A DNA stretch of 64,000 nucleotides. It comes from Mucilaginibacter sp. (GTDB lineage: Bacteria > Bacteroidota > Bacteroidia > Sphingobacteriales > Sphingobacteriaceae). The notes beneath the pieces were generated by a model, which made no database searches, was not told the DNA's origin, and was given only the letters and a program-made list of their open reading frames with translations. The stretch lies in NCBI RefSeq assembly GCF_028288225.1, contig NZ_JAQBOC010000080.1, positions 124,001 to 188,000 of the forward strand, read 5' to 3'. Shown here in pieces: positions 18,645-27,895 of the stretch (the first letter of the stretch is position 1; the number at the start of each line of letters is the position of its first letter). The position numbers were made by a program, and so were the translations under genes.

Positions 18645-19118
18645 ATGGAACCACAGATCGGAATATCATTAGAAAACCTCGCAAAGGTGGCTCATACATT
18701 AAATAAAATTCTTGCAGATGAGTATGTACTTTATGCCAAAACCCGGAACGCGCATTGGAACGTAGAAGGCCCTGATTTCCACAGCAAGCATCTTTTCTTT
18801 GAGAGCCAGTATCAGGAATTGGATGAGATCATAGACAGCGTTGCAGAACGTATCAGATCACTTGGGCACTATGCACCGGCAACATTGAAAAGCCTTTTGG
18901 AGCTGACCCACTTCTCCGAAGTGCTGCATAACAAAAATGATGGCGTCGGTTTTATCACAGAATTATTGAACGACCACGAAAGCCTGATCATTCAACTAAG
19001 AGAGAATATCAACGTTTTTGCTAACGACCTGAAAGATATAGGCACCAGCGATTATGTTACAAGCCTTATGGAAACACATGAAAAAATGGCCTGGATGCTG
19101 CGGTCACATTTAAGATAA
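18645..19118 (+). CDS. dps: Dps ferritin-like DNA-protection protein
   Basis: This 157-residue four-helix ferritin-like protein has the inter-subunit ferroxidase ligands of Dps in their exact spacing: H37 (followed by W38), H49, D64 and E68. The family signature 'LYAKTRNAHWNVEG' is clear. It should assemble as a dodecamer that oxidises and stores iron using peroxide and protects DNA. It lies 18 nt after doxX and 5 nt before the DUF1275 gene, in one operon. The short N terminus lacks an obvious Lys-rich DNA-binding tail. Confidence 0.95.
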   Translation: MEPQIGISLENLAKVAHTLNKILADEYVLYAKTRNAHWNVEGPDFHSKHLFFESQYQELDEIIDSVAERIRSLGHYAPATLKSLLELTHFSEVLHNKNDGVGFITELLNDHESLIIQLRENINVFANDLKDIGTSDYVTSLMETHEKMAWMLRSHLR

Positions 19119-19123
19119 TAATT

Positions 19124-19804
19124 ATGGAAGATCAAAAAAGCATCTGGTTTTTAACCCTCATGTTATCTGCAGTAGCGGGCTACTGTGATACCGTCACCTT
19201 TGTATCGGCTGGTTCTATCTTCTCTGCCCACGTAACTGGTAATTTTATTGTATTCGCCTACCAGGTTATTAAAGGTTCTGACGCGCAGGCCTGGATCAAA
19301 CTACTGACTTTCCCGGTATTTATAATATCGGTAATAATTGGCGGGCGGATAGCGGCAAGATCCTTTAACCGTTACAAAATACTGCTGTCAGAAGGCATTA
19401 TTCTTGTGCTGAGCGGCATTATTTCGGAAGTGTTTATACGTAAGCCCGGTCTTATCTGGGAAACTTATGTGGTTGTTATGATGATTGTACTTGCCATGGG
19501 GCTGCAAAACACATTTGGCAAGCTATACGCTAAAGAAACCTTTGGTCCAACAACCATGATGACCGGTAATGTAACACAGGCTTCGCTTGACCTCGGCAAC
19601 TCGATCAGTTCTGCATTTAAAGATGTCATATCTGTACAAAGCCTTAAAAAGCAAAGTTTAACTATCGGCAGTTTTTTATTTGGCTGCCTTATGGGCGCGT
19701 TGCTGGCCAAAAACTTCGGTTTAAGCGTCACTATCTTACCGGGAGCGGGTATCATCGCCTGTTACCTCAGTGCCGGTAAAAATGCGCCGGTTACTGTAAG
19801 CTAA
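19124..19804 (+). CDS. DUF1275 (YoaK) family membrane protein
   Basis: A 226-residue protein with about six hydrophobic segments. Conserved DUF1275 features include an N-terminal 'VAGYCDTVTFV...FSAHVTGN' and a 'MGLQNTFGK' helix followed by 'TTMMTGNVTQ', which repeats the TGN motif. Function is not established. It is the last gene of the amidohydrolase-doxX-dps run, with a 5-nt gap after dps and a strong terminator after its stop. Confidence 0.88.
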   Translation: MEDQKSIWFLTLMLSAVAGYCDTVTFVSAGSIFSAHVTGNFIVFAYQVIKGSDAQAWIKLLTFPVFIISVIIGGRIAARSFNRYKILLSEGIILVLSGIISEVFIRKPGLIWETYVVVMMIVLAMGLQNTFGKLYAKETFGPTTMMTGNVTQASLDLGNSISSAFKDVISVQSLKKQSLTIGSFLFGCLMGALLAKNFGLSVTILPGAGIIACYLSAGKNAPVTVS

Positions 19805-19817
19805 ACAACCAATATGC

Positions 19818-19852
19818 ACAACAAAGGCCATTATCCTGATGGCCTTTGTTGT
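19818..19852 (+). terminator. Rho-independent terminator
   Basis: A 14-nt arm (19818-19831) is perfectly complementary to 19839-19852 with a 7-nt loop. It ends the amidohydrolase-doxX-dps-DUF1275 transcript 13 nt after the last stop codon. Confidence 0.85.
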
Positions 19853-19898
19853 TATGAAAAACAATGCTTACGGTAACCTGGTGTTAAGTCAACGGTAA

Positions 19899-19990
19899 TT
19901 AGTCGCAAGCCTAAATTCAATTTTGCGGTTTTCTGACTCAAGATTTTCGACTCGGGACTAAGGGCCAATTAGTAGTTGACTTGACACTAG
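19899..19990 (+). repeat. ~95-bp dispersed repeat, copy 1 (inverted partner at 27188-27286)
   Basis: This segment matches the reverse complement of 27188-27286 over its whole length, with roughly four of five bases identical and one ~6-nt indel. Shared blocks include CGGTTTTCTGACTCAAGA and CGGGACTAAG, ending in GACACTAG. Neither copy codes for protein. The pair brackets the sigma-54 regulators and the short kinase. The rest of the 19853-20187 gap holds only the small hairpin at 20131-20148. Confidence 0.8.
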
Positions 19991-20130
19991 TTCACCGGCA
20001 ACATTAACCACTCCGGGTTGATCAGCTTTCATCAGGAGAGAGTAGAACACAAAAATAAATTGATCTTTTCAGGAAAACACTTTCAAAAAGATTTAGATCG
20101 TAATGATTAATTCATGGGTATGCTTCGCTT

Positions 20131-20148
20131 ACGGGTTTAAAAACCCGT
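20131..20148 (-). terminator. Hairpin downstream of the GAF/sigma-54 gene
   Basis: ACGGGTTT (20131-20138) pairs with AAACCCGT (20141-20148) around a 2-nt loop. It lies 40 nt beyond the - strand stop at 20188. There is no T tract, so terminator function is uncertain. Confidence 0.45.
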
Positions 20149-20187
20149 TTCGTAATTGGATTAGTCGTCGAAAGTTTCGTTCCTGTA

Positions 20188-23100
20188 TTACTTTTGAAAA
20201 ATTTGCGCTTTAGTGATTTGAAGTTTAATCAGTTTAGAGCTAAGTGTGGATACAGGTACTCCCAGAAATTTTGCTGCGCCACCATCCCCTGACAATTTTC
20301 CACCACATTTTTTTAGTGTTTTTATGATATGGTCTATTTCATTTTGCTTAATGGTTTTGAAGGAGAATTCGTCCTTGGTACCTTTTTCATGAAGGTTTTT
20401 TTTAGGTAGAAAAATTTCTTTTAGGGAAGAGTCGGTGGTCATCAAAACGCTACGTTCCATCAGATGTTCAAGTTCCCGGATATTTCCGGGCCAGTAATAA
20501 TTTAAGAGCTCCTGCTGGACTTTTTGTGATATAGAAGTTATGTTTTTGCCGCTATTGCGGGAATAGCGATCCAAAAATGCCATTGCAAGGTCTATAATAT
20601 CATCCTTTCTTTCCCGCAGCGGGGGAAGATTGATAGGGAATACGTTTAACCGGTAAAAAAGATCGCTTCGAAAACGTCCGGCATTGACTTCCTTTTCCAA
20701 TTCCCTGTTGGTGGCAGCAATTATTCTGACGTTAACCTTAATGGTCTGTTTACCTCCAACTCGTTCAATCTCGCGTTCCTGAATCGCCCTCAATAGTTTC
20801 ACCTGTAATTCAAGAGGCATTTCGCCGATTTCATCAAGGAACAAGGTACTGTTATTGGCAAGTTCGAATTTTCCAACCCTCCGTTCAGTAGCTCCGGTAA
20901 AACTACCACGTTCGTGGCCAAAAAGTTCACTTTCTATAAGGCTAGCCGGTATAGCAGCGCAATTAACTTTTACCATTGGCTTGTCTGCACGTAATGAAGA
21001 CATATGTATTGCTCTTGCAATAAGCTCTTTCCCGGTACCTGTTTCTCCCATTAATAAGACTGTACTCGTCGACTTGGCTACTTGTGATATATGATCATAG
21101 ACCTCTTGCATACAAGGGCTGCTACCGATTATCTCGTCATAATTATTACTGGTATGAATTTGCCCGACCAAATTGGAATCTTCGTCTTGGAGGCTGCTTT
21201 TAGATACATTAATTTCTTCTAACCGGGAAATAATCTGTTCATTGGCAAGCATATTAAACATCGCAACGGAAAGCTGTGCACAAACGCCCTTCAGCAACGC
21301 CAGGGAAATCCGGGAAGCCGTTTGCAGCCATGCACAACCAATCGTCTTGTTAGCCACTTTTAATCTTACTCCAATAAGCTGGTCGATGGAATTATCCATA
21401 TAAAAGCGAATATAATCAGGTACAACAGGATATTTATTCAGTCTTTTAAGACTATATAAAACAGGATCGTCAGAAAGCGTAACCCGTTCAAATGCTTCGT
21501 CTTCCCTGATTTGAAATCTCTTTTTTGAAATGACATTCAGGTCTTCAGGCAGAAGTGGCTTTCCACGGCGTGTCGTCAGAAAAATGGAATGCGATTGCAT
21601 GTCCTGGTTAATTATAGAGACGTGAAAACAATTTACATCGAAATAATCGGTCAGTTTTGTTTGAATAATATTCAATAGATCCTGTTTATTTCTGAGTGCA
21701 GCCATATCATGGCTCAAGCTTAGTAATATTGACCTTTCCTTCTCTCTTTCCAAAATCTCCTCATTCGCCTTAATATTCGCCACAGCCGTGGCCAGGTGGC
21801 AAGAAATATGTTCTATAATTTCCAGAGATTCCCTATCAAAGTTGTTTTTTTTGTCGGAAAATAAGATCAGGATATATTTTGCCCATTCTTCGCCAGGGAG
21901 AACTGTCATAGCAATTTCCCGGGCACCGGTTTCGTAATTAATTTTAAACCATAATGGCGGATTTTTATCAATAAAACTGTCCATGTCAATGACAACCGGC
22001 CTCCCGCTTTTAACGGCTTGTTCGTAAACGTAATCATTCATATCGTTTGACATTGAAAGGATTTCATTGTAAAACGCAGATTTTCTGGCCCTGGAATTAG
22101 GATCAAGCAGAAAAGCTTCGTAAGTTTTGCCATCCTCACTTATAATACCCATGTTATTGTGGGTAAAGTAAATTAGCTTTTTCAACTGTGTATTGATCAC
22201 GTTGAGGAGATCTTCTTTGTTTCGTGTTATGGCCATATCGAGTGTCAATGCCGCCAATACAGATTTTTGAAAATTTTCATGGTCAATGTGCTCTTTCAAT
22301 AAAATGTTAGACATCGCAGTCGATAAGATTGGAGACAAATATTTGAGCACTTCAATCGCCTTTTCGGTAAATTGATTTTTTTGGTTATATGCTAATGCAG
22401 CAAAGCCAATTATACCGTCTTTGCTCTTAAGTGGTATTATCGCCATTTCTCTGCATCCGTTTTCATGGCTTGTCCTAATATAATCCGGCATTTCGGGGCC
22501 GACAGGCATATCGTCAAATCCATATAAGACAGGCCGGTCCGAACTTAGTACACCTTCCATGATCGGATCTTTGATAGCATAATTGCTTTTTTTTAAATTA
22601 TTACCCTTCGGATGATTTTTGTTCGTGTCGTCATTTAAAAAGGGCGAATAAGTGTTATTTACATTATCAATTATGCCAATAATTCCACTATTAAATAATA
22701 GTAAAGACTTTAACCGGCCATTAAAGGCGCGCGCCAGGTCGTTTTTATCTCTGGCCATTCCCAATTCCTCAGATATTGCATTGATTAGAATTTTTTCCTT
22801 TTCAGTAGAGATCTTTTTTTCATATGTAATAATGTGGCTTAGAATATTTGTAAATTGTGGTGTGATTTTGTTTGCGGCCTTAACTATTTCTTCCGAAACC
22901 GGATTTTGATCAAAATAAAAAATAAGCAATCCGAAAATATCGAATGCATTGTTCAGGCTTAAAACAAGGCAATGATCACAGTTGGTTGGCTTTCTGTCTT
23001 TTAAAAATGTGAGAAGTTCATTATCTACATGTGGCTGCCGGAACATAAATAGAGAGGCTGAACTGTTTGGGGCTACCATATCTATCGGTACGGTGAGATT

Positions 23101-23433
23101 TTCTTCGGCTGTTAGAACATTGTCAGGCCTATTTGACAACAGCCCGTTGGGTGACCCCAATGTCATGAATTGATCAAAGGTTATTTGATTCTCACGCCGT
23201 AATAAAATCTCAAAATCAATGTAATTAAAGATTTTACGAAGTTCTTTGCTGAGCAATAAATGCAACGAGTTCTTATCCCTGATTTTTAGCAACTCGTTAC
23301 ATAACGAAGTTATTGCCATTTTACGTTTTTCTTGAGATTCGACCGGGCAAATAAGATGCTCGAACTGATCATAATCTGGCTGATTTAGGGCTATTAGTGC
23401 TGAGTTGGTATTTAGATTCAAAGTATTTTTCAT
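20188..23433 (-). CDS. Sigma-54-dependent activator with several GAF-like sensor domains
   Basis: The 1081-residue protein has about 750 residues of repeated GAF-like units (recurring 'R.K.DLL..I...L', 'I.....D..PVLY' and 'P.YI' blocks; probably four). An NtrC-type AAA+ domain follows (about 762-990) with Walker A GETGTGKE, Walker B LFLDEIGEM and the arginine-finger region 'RFRSDLFYRLNVFP'. A Fis-type HTH ends the protein. The sigma-54 contact loop is GSFTGA rather than GAFTGA. There is no receiver domain, so it probably senses small molecules or partners directly through GAF. It is divergent from the response regulator at 24300, with 866 bp between the start codons. Confidence 0.9.
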   Translation of the reverse strand: MKNTLNLNTNSALIALNQPDYDQFEHLICPVESQEKRKMAITSLCNELLKIRDKNSLHLLLSKELRKIFNYIDFEILLRRENQITFDQFMTLGSPNGLLSNRPDNVLTAEENLTVPIDMVAPNSSASLFMFRQPHVDNELLTFLKDRKPTNCDHCLVLSLNNAFDIFGLLIFYFDQNPVSEEIVKAANKITPQFTNILSHIITYEKKISTEKEKILINAISEELGMARDKNDLARAFNGRLKSLLLFNSGIIGIIDNVNNTYSPFLNDDTNKNHPKGNNLKKSNYAIKDPIMEGVLSSDRPVLYGFDDMPVGPEMPDYIRTSHENGCREMAIIPLKSKDGIIGFAALAYNQKNQFTEKAIEVLKYLSPILSTAMSNILLKEHIDHENFQKSVLAALTLDMAITRNKEDLLNVINTQLKKLIYFTHNNMGIISEDGKTYEAFLLDPNSRARKSAFYNEILSMSNDMNDYVYEQAVKSGRPVVIDMDSFIDKNPPLWFKINYETGAREIAMTVLPGEEWAKYILILFSDKKNNFDRESLEIIEHISCHLATAVANIKANEEILEREKERSILLSLSHDMAALRNKQDLLNIIQTKLTDYFDVNCFHVSIINQDMQSHSIFLTTRRGKPLLPEDLNVISKKRFQIREDEAFERVTLSDDPVLYSLKRLNKYPVVPDYIRFYMDNSIDQLIGVRLKVANKTIGCAWLQTASRISLALLKGVCAQLSVAMFNMLANEQIISRLEEINVSKSSLQDEDSNLVGQIHTSNNYDEIIGSSPCMQEVYDHISQVAKSTSTVLLMGETGTGKELIARAIHMSSLRADKPMVKVNCAAIPASLIESELFGHERGSFTGATERRVGKFELANNSTLFLDEIGEMPLELQVKLLRAIQEREIERVGGKQTIKVNVRIIAATNRELEKEVNAGRFRSDLFYRLNVFPINLPPLRERKDDIIDLAMAFLDRYSRNSGKNITSISQKVQQELLNYYWPGNIRELEHLMERSVLMTTDSSLKEIFLPKKNLHEKGTKDEFSFKTIKQNEIDHIIKTLKKCGGKLSGDGGAAKFLGVPVSTLSSKLIKLQITKAQIFQK

Positions 23434-24299
23434 GGTGGAACGGTTAGGGAACTAATTTTGCTATCTGGATATAATTTAATATTTCAAGTATACAGTCACT
23501 ATTATTCAATACAAGTGCCATATATTAAATATCTGAAAATAAATAAGATAGGTAATTTTACTTCGAAATGTTAATGATATATCACTTAATTTTATCGATT
23601 TTGTTATCTAAATATCATTAATTGATTGTTGTCGTACTAACTCAATTTCGATTGCCGGCTGATATCACGGTTAAAACAGTGGGGCTTTTTCATTTAAACT
23701 ATTATACTTTGGTTTATAGATAGTTAAAGTACATTGGATTAATCAATTAGATATGCAGGATTGGCAATATACCAGGCGTATTTAGTTCGATGAAAATTGT
23801 CAGAAAATTGTCATTTTCAATTTTGGGTATTAACAAGCTTCGTGCCGATTTTTAAATTATTGATATTCAGATGATTATGAATTACTGATTATCAATTGGT
23901 GAGATGTCAACAATTGTTAATCTTGTAACTGTCGATATTTCGATAATAATATAACAAACTTGCGGCCGGGTATTTATGCTATTTTCCGTTTGGCTTATAA
24001 TATCAGTTTGTGCAAGGCAAGTGTTTCAAATTTATGACGATTTTTACTTATAAAACAGGCAAGTTTAGAATGTGGCCGGTCTGGGGATTTGAGAAATAAA
24101 GAATACGGAGTATGAGCATCCTTTCACATTTAATGCCTAAACACACATGGTGTGCAACTCATGCGGAGCTTGAGCAAGGATATAGATGCTAATTTAATAT
24201 TTATCGTAAAAAAGGAACAAAGGTTGCGGTTATATTTAATATTAAGATTAAAAGTATTGACAGTAATTCAATTCATAAAAAAGTATTATTTAAATAGTC
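23434..24299. promoter_or_regulatory. Long AT-rich divergent intergenic region
   Basis: These 866 bp separate the two divergent sigma-54 activator genes and contain no credible gene. The region should hold both promoters. I could not identify a convincing -24/-12 sigma-54 promoter (GG-N10-GC with the wider consensus) or a Bacteroidota -33/-7 pair. The one clear structure is the 11-bp tandem repeat at 23792-23813. Confidence 0.5.
23792..23813. repeat. Perfect 11-bp tandem repeat in the divergent promoter region
   Basis: GAAAATTGTCA is repeated twice head-to-tail without a spacer. Two identical sites one helical turn apart are a plausible binding site for a dimeric activator such as the flanking Fis-HTH proteins. 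Confidence 0.5.
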
Positions 24300-25667
24300 A
24301 TGAAAGCTAAAATACTTATCGTCGAGGACCAATTTGTTGAGGCGAATAATCTGCGTCTTATGCTTGAGCGTGCGGGGTATAAAGTTTGTACTATTGCAAG
24401 ATCGGTGCCTATCGCCTTGAAAATTATTGAAAAAGAGCATCCGGAGTTGGTACTGCTCGATATCCTGCTCCAGGGGGAGCTTACCGGTATAGACCTCGCT
24501 AAATCGCTGAGAGCTAAAAATATAGCTTTCGTTTACCTGTCCGCAAACTCGAATAAACCAATCTTCGCCCTGGCAAAAGCGACCAAACCTTATGGATTCC
24601 TTGTAAAACCTTTTCGTGATAAAGATGTATTGGTTATGCTGGATGTAGCATGGTACCTTCATCAGGAACAATTACAAAACATAAATCAAAAAAAAGTTGT
24701 CACGCCTGTAGATAATACTGATCGGCCCTCCGGCCTGGATTATATTATTACAGAAAGCATGGATATGCTTCGGGTACTGACAAGTGTAAAAACAGTAGCC
24801 TCAACTGATACTTCAGTATTAATCTTAGGTGAAAGTGGTACCGGAAAAGAATTAATAGCCCGCGGCATTCATCAGGCTTCTCAGCGGGCATCTAAGCCTT
24901 TCATTATCGTCAATTGTGCAGCATTGCCGCAAAATCTCATCGAATCCGAACTATTCGGACATGAAAAAGGGTCGTTCACCGGGGCTTTTAATAAAAGGAT
25001 CGGGAAATTTGAACAGGCAAACGAAGGCACCATTTTTTTAGATGAGATTGGCGAACTGTCTTTGGAATTACAAGTGAAGTTCCTGCGGGTTTTACAGGAA
25101 AAGGAAATAGAGCGTATCGGAGGCCAAACCAAAAAGATTAACGTTCGCGTTATCGCTGCCACTAATCGTGACCTTGAAGAAGAAATATTGGTTGGTCGTT
25201 TCAGAATGGATCTTTATTACCGGCTCAACGTTTTCCCCATTTTACTGCCCCCGCTGAGGGAAAGAAAGGAGGACATTCTTCTACTGGCACGTCATTTCAT
25301 CAAGTTTTATTCGAACAGGGAAGGAAAAAAAGTAATCGGCATGTCCGAACAGGCAGCTAAAGAAATGGTAAACCATTCATGGCCGGGAAATGTACGGGAA
25401 TTGGAAAATCTTATAGAACGTTCAGTGTTAATGGCTACGGGACCAAAAATTGAATATATAACTCTTTCGAAGGGCGTGCAAAAGCCTGAATTACCTGAGG
25501 ACGATCCTGAAAAAATGAAAACGATGGAAGAACATGTGCGTGATTATATTTTGACAGTTTTAAAGAGATGTAACTGGAAAATTTATGGTAAAGGCGGAGC
25601 TGCAGAAATTCTGGGTATGAACGTTTCGACACTTAATTCACGTATAAAAAAACTGGGTATAAAATGA
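24300..25667 (+). CDS. NtrC-family response regulator (receiver, sigma-54 AAA+, Fis HTH)
   Basis: A 455-residue activator with an N-terminal receiver domain carrying all key residues: acidic pair E9/D10, phospho-acceptor D54, S81 and K103. The AAA+ domain has Walker A at 178-185, the sigma-54 loop GSFTGA at 224-229, and Walker B about 245-251. A Fis-type HTH closes the protein ('GAAEILGMNVSTLNSRIKKLGI'). It should activate RpoN-dependent promoters when phosphorylated. The four HisKA_2 kinases nearby are candidate partners, though none is translationally coupled. It ends with a hairpin terminator. Confidence 0.93.
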   Translation: MKAKILIVEDQFVEANNLRLMLERAGYKVCTIARSVPIALKIIEKEHPELVLLDILLQGELTGIDLAKSLRAKNIAFVYLSANSNKPIFALAKATKPYGFLVKPFRDKDVLVMLDVAWYLHQEQLQNINQKKVVTPVDNTDRPSGLDYIITESMDMLRVLTSVKTVASTDTSVLILGESGTGKELIARGIHQASQRASKPFIIVNCAALPQNLIESELFGHEKGSFTGAFNKRIGKFEQANEGTIFLDEIGELSLELQVKFLRVLQEKEIERIGGQTKKINVRVIAATNRDLEEEILVGRFRMDLYYRLNVFPILLPPLRERKEDILLLARHFIKFYSNREGKKVIGMSEQAAKEMVNHSWPGNVRELENLIERSVLMATGPKIEYITLSKGVQKPELPEDDPEKMKTMEEHVRDYILTVLKRCNWKIYGKGGAAEILGMNVSTLNSRIKKLGIK

Positions 25668-25670
25668 GGT

Positions 25671-25692
25671 TAAAAAAACCAAAGTTTTTTTA
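25671..25692 (+). terminator. Rho-independent terminator after the response regulator
   Basis: TAAAAAAAC (25671-25679) pairs with GTTTTTTTA (25684-25692) around a 4-nt loop, starting 3 nt after the stop codon. The stem is A/T-rich but the position is ideal. Confidence 0.55.
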
Positions 25693-26183
25693 CATAAACA
25701 CTTCTGCGCTATTTGCCTGGTGCCGTGTCTGGTAAAATAGTTTTATTTCGTTAGCATATCGGAAATTTCCGGAATATAAGCGAATGTCATTTTTACTTTT
25801 CAACATTTATCGCTTATTATCAATGCTTTGTATATTTGGCATTTTAAGTGCCACGAAAATTTTATACACGTTAATGATTTTACAATGATAAACGCCTATG
25901 AAAAAGACAAGCTTAAAAATATGGAAGTGTCAGAGTTCCGGGGTCTGGCAATTGTATCAATCCTTTTCAGCAATAATCTGCTGTCACATCTTTTAATATC
26001 TACGGCTAAGGCGAACCTGCATTAAATCTTCAAATGGCCTTAATTAATTCCAACTGATAAGTTGTTTGTAAATATTTTATTGTACATTTTTTATCTCAAA
26101 TAAATTATTATACATTTAATTCATCGTTAAAACCCTATCCATCCCTGAATGTCTCGCGGGTCATGCCGTTTAATATCATAGTT
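25693..26183. other. Intergenic region with no clear gene
   Basis: This AT-rich stretch lies between the response regulator and the short kinase. A 46-codon frame from an ATG at 25885 to 26025 exists but has no recognisable family and may be chance. The kinase promoter should lie in the last ~150 bp. Confidence 0.4.
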
Positions 26184-27191
26184 ATGCGCAAACTCTACGT
26201 TTTTGCCTTACTGACGGCATATATTTCAGGTGCTTATGCCCAGAAGATTTCCGGGCACGAGGCAGAATCCTTTTTGAAGGCAGCAATTCATGTAAATGCG
26301 GCCCGGATCACCTATGAAACAGGAAGGAAAGAGAATAATATAAGGCTGCGGGAACAAAACATCAGCCTGCTCAAACAAAACGTACGCCTGCGGCAGGCTT
26401 TGCAGGACCAGGCTGCCATGCTTCGGAACGAAACGATCACATGTATTTTAATTCTACTGATTTGTGCGGGAATATTTTACAGGCAATATCAGCTGAAGCA
26501 AAAGTCAAACAGGTTGGTTAGTCAGAAAAACAAAATAATTACCGAAAAGGATGAATTGTTTGATCGTTTGATCAAAGAGAAAGAGTGGCTGCTTATGGAA
26601 GTGCATCACCGCGTCAAAAATAATCTCCATACGGTTCTATCCCTTTTAGAGTCTCAATCTATTTTCCTGGAAAATGAGGCCTACAAGGCATTGGAAGACA
26701 GTAGGAGCAGGGTATATGCGATGTCACTGATCCACCAGCAACTGTATCAGTCCGAGGATATCAATACGATCAATATGTCCGTCTACCTTTCAGAATTCGT
26801 CAGCCATCTCCAACAAAGCCCGGGTGCGCCTAAAATTCATTTTGAACTTAATGCCCCGCCTATGCAACTGGCGCTATCACAAGCAATGCCGCTGGCGCTT
26901 ATTATTAATGAGGCAGTCACCAATTCCATCAAATATGCATTCCCCGGCAAAAGAAGCGGCGAGATTAAAATAAATCTCTCGAGGAAAGATGAATTGATCA
27001 AACTGGTTATCGCAGACAATGGCATTGGGATTGATCTTGGCCTCTTTGACACACCCCTGAATTCATTAGGTATTACCCTGATCAAGGGGTTGGCGGAAGA
27101 TATCAGGGGAAGCCTGCAATTTGAGTCAAATAACGGCACTTGCGTCACTTTGAGCTTTAATATAGATCGTTTTGATTACAGCCTGTCCTAG
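26184..27191 (+). CDS. Short HisKA_2 sensor histidine kinase
   Basis: The ATG at 26184 (seven codons inside the longest frame) gives a 335-residue protein with a signal peptide (GAYAQ cleavage near residue 20). A short coiled-coil segment and one membrane segment follow, then a HisKA_2 dimerisation domain (phospho-His in HHRVKNN, residue 142 from this start). The HATPase_c domain has N box 'NEAVTNSIKYAFP', 'DNGIGI' and a 'SLGITLI' lid. It lacks the TPR sensor array found in the three - strand kinases but shares their catalytic layout. The final stop codon falls within the outer edge of the dispersed repeat at 27188. Confidence 0.88.
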   Translation: MRKLYVFALLTAYISGAYAQKISGHEAESFLKAAIHVNAARITYETGRKENNIRLREQNISLLKQNVRLRQALQDQAAMLRNETITCILILLICAGIFYRQYQLKQKSNRLVSQKNKIITEKDELFDRLIKEKEWLLMEVHHRVKNNLHTVLSLLESQSIFLENEAYKALEDSRSRVYAMSLIHQQLYQSEDINTINMSVYLSEFVSHLQQSPGAPKIHFELNAPPMQLALSQAMPLALIINEAVTNSIKYAFPGKRSGEIKINLSRKDELIKLVIADNGIGIDLGLFDTPLNSLGITLIKGLAEDIRGSLQFESNNGTCVTLSFNIDRFDYSLS

Positions 27192-27286
27192 TGTCTTGTC
27201 AACTACTGATTGACGCTTAGTCCCGGGTCGAAAGTCCTGTGTCTTGAGTCAGAAAACCGTAAAATTGACTTTTGACTTACGACTAA
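27188..27286 (-). repeat. ~95-bp dispersed repeat, copy 2 (inverted relative to 19899-19990)
   Basis: This is the reverse-complement counterpart of the 19.9 kb copy. It starts with CTAGTGTC, overlapping the kinase stop codon, and includes CTTGAGTCAGAAAACCG. It is non-coding and lies between the short kinase and the convergent DHFR-like gene. Confidence 0.8.
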
Positions 27287-27292
27287 AGACTT

Positions 27293-27853
27293 TCATTTTC
27301 TTATTTCGTAACATATTTCTATCATTCCGCTCTTGTAGGCTGTCACGCCTTTCAGATGCAATGCCTGTTCTTGTCCTATGTTGTCAAAAAAAAGTGTCCC
27401 GTTACCCAATATAATAGGTATAACTGACAACCTTATTTCATCTGCCAATTTTAAACGTATGAAATCTTTGGCTAGCATTGCCCCACCTGCAACCCAAACA
27501 TTCTTGTAGTTTGGTTTTAGTCGTTCATCTACAAGTTTGTTCAAGTCACCCGAATAAATTTCAATGTTCGGTCTGTCAACAGGCAGGTTTCGGTGAGTTA
27601 ATACAATTGTCGGCACGTCTCCATAAGCCCACCCATTGGATTTTGAAAGCTCCAAAGCGTGTTCGTATGTCCTGGCACCCATTACATAGCAATCTATTGT
27701 TTTAAGAAATTCCTCCGCATCATGTTTTGTAACGGTAACTCCTTTTTCATAGTGATCAGATGTCTCAAACCACGAAACGCTGTCTTTTTTGGCAATAATC
27801 CCGTCAAGACTTGAAACCATATGTATCGTTACTTTAAATGTTTTTGTCGGCAT
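27293..27853 (-). CDS. Dihydrofolate reductase family protein (RibD C-terminal domain-like)
   Basis: The 186-residue protein follows the RibD_C/DHFR-like pattern: 'HMVSSLDGIIAKKDSVSWFE' at the start, 'CYVMGARTYEHAL' in the first third, 'VWVAGGAML' as the nucleotide-binding loop, and a C-terminal 'RLSVIPIILGNGTLFF'. Family members reduce pteridine- or flavin-precursor-like substrates with NADPH; most stand-alone copies have no assigned substrate. It is co-oriented with the kinase array, 42 nt after the stop of nothing upstream of it on its own transcript except the first array kinase gene, whose end it follows. Confidence 0.85.
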   Translation of the reverse strand: MPTKTFKVTIHMVSSLDGIIAKKDSVSWFETSDHYEKGVTVTKHDAEEFLKTIDCYVMGARTYEHALELSKSNGWAYGDVPTIVLTHRNLPVDRPNIEIYSGDLNKLVDERLKPNYKNVWVAGGAMLAKDFIRLKLADEIRLSVIPIILGNGTLFFDNIGQEQALHLKGVTAYKSGMIEICYEIRK

Positions 27854-27895
27854 TTTTTAGTTAATATTTGCCCGTTCATAGGAATACTTTTCTTA

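Noticed and set aside
20131..20148. Short palindrome as an operator
   Set aside because: Its position 40 nt after a stop codon fits a 3' hairpin better than an operator, and no promoter lies nearby.
25828..26025. 65-codon + frame between response regulator and short kinase
   Set aside because: It starts with TTG and has no family, no signal peptide and no conserved neighbour spacing; the shorter ATG version is listed only as gap content.
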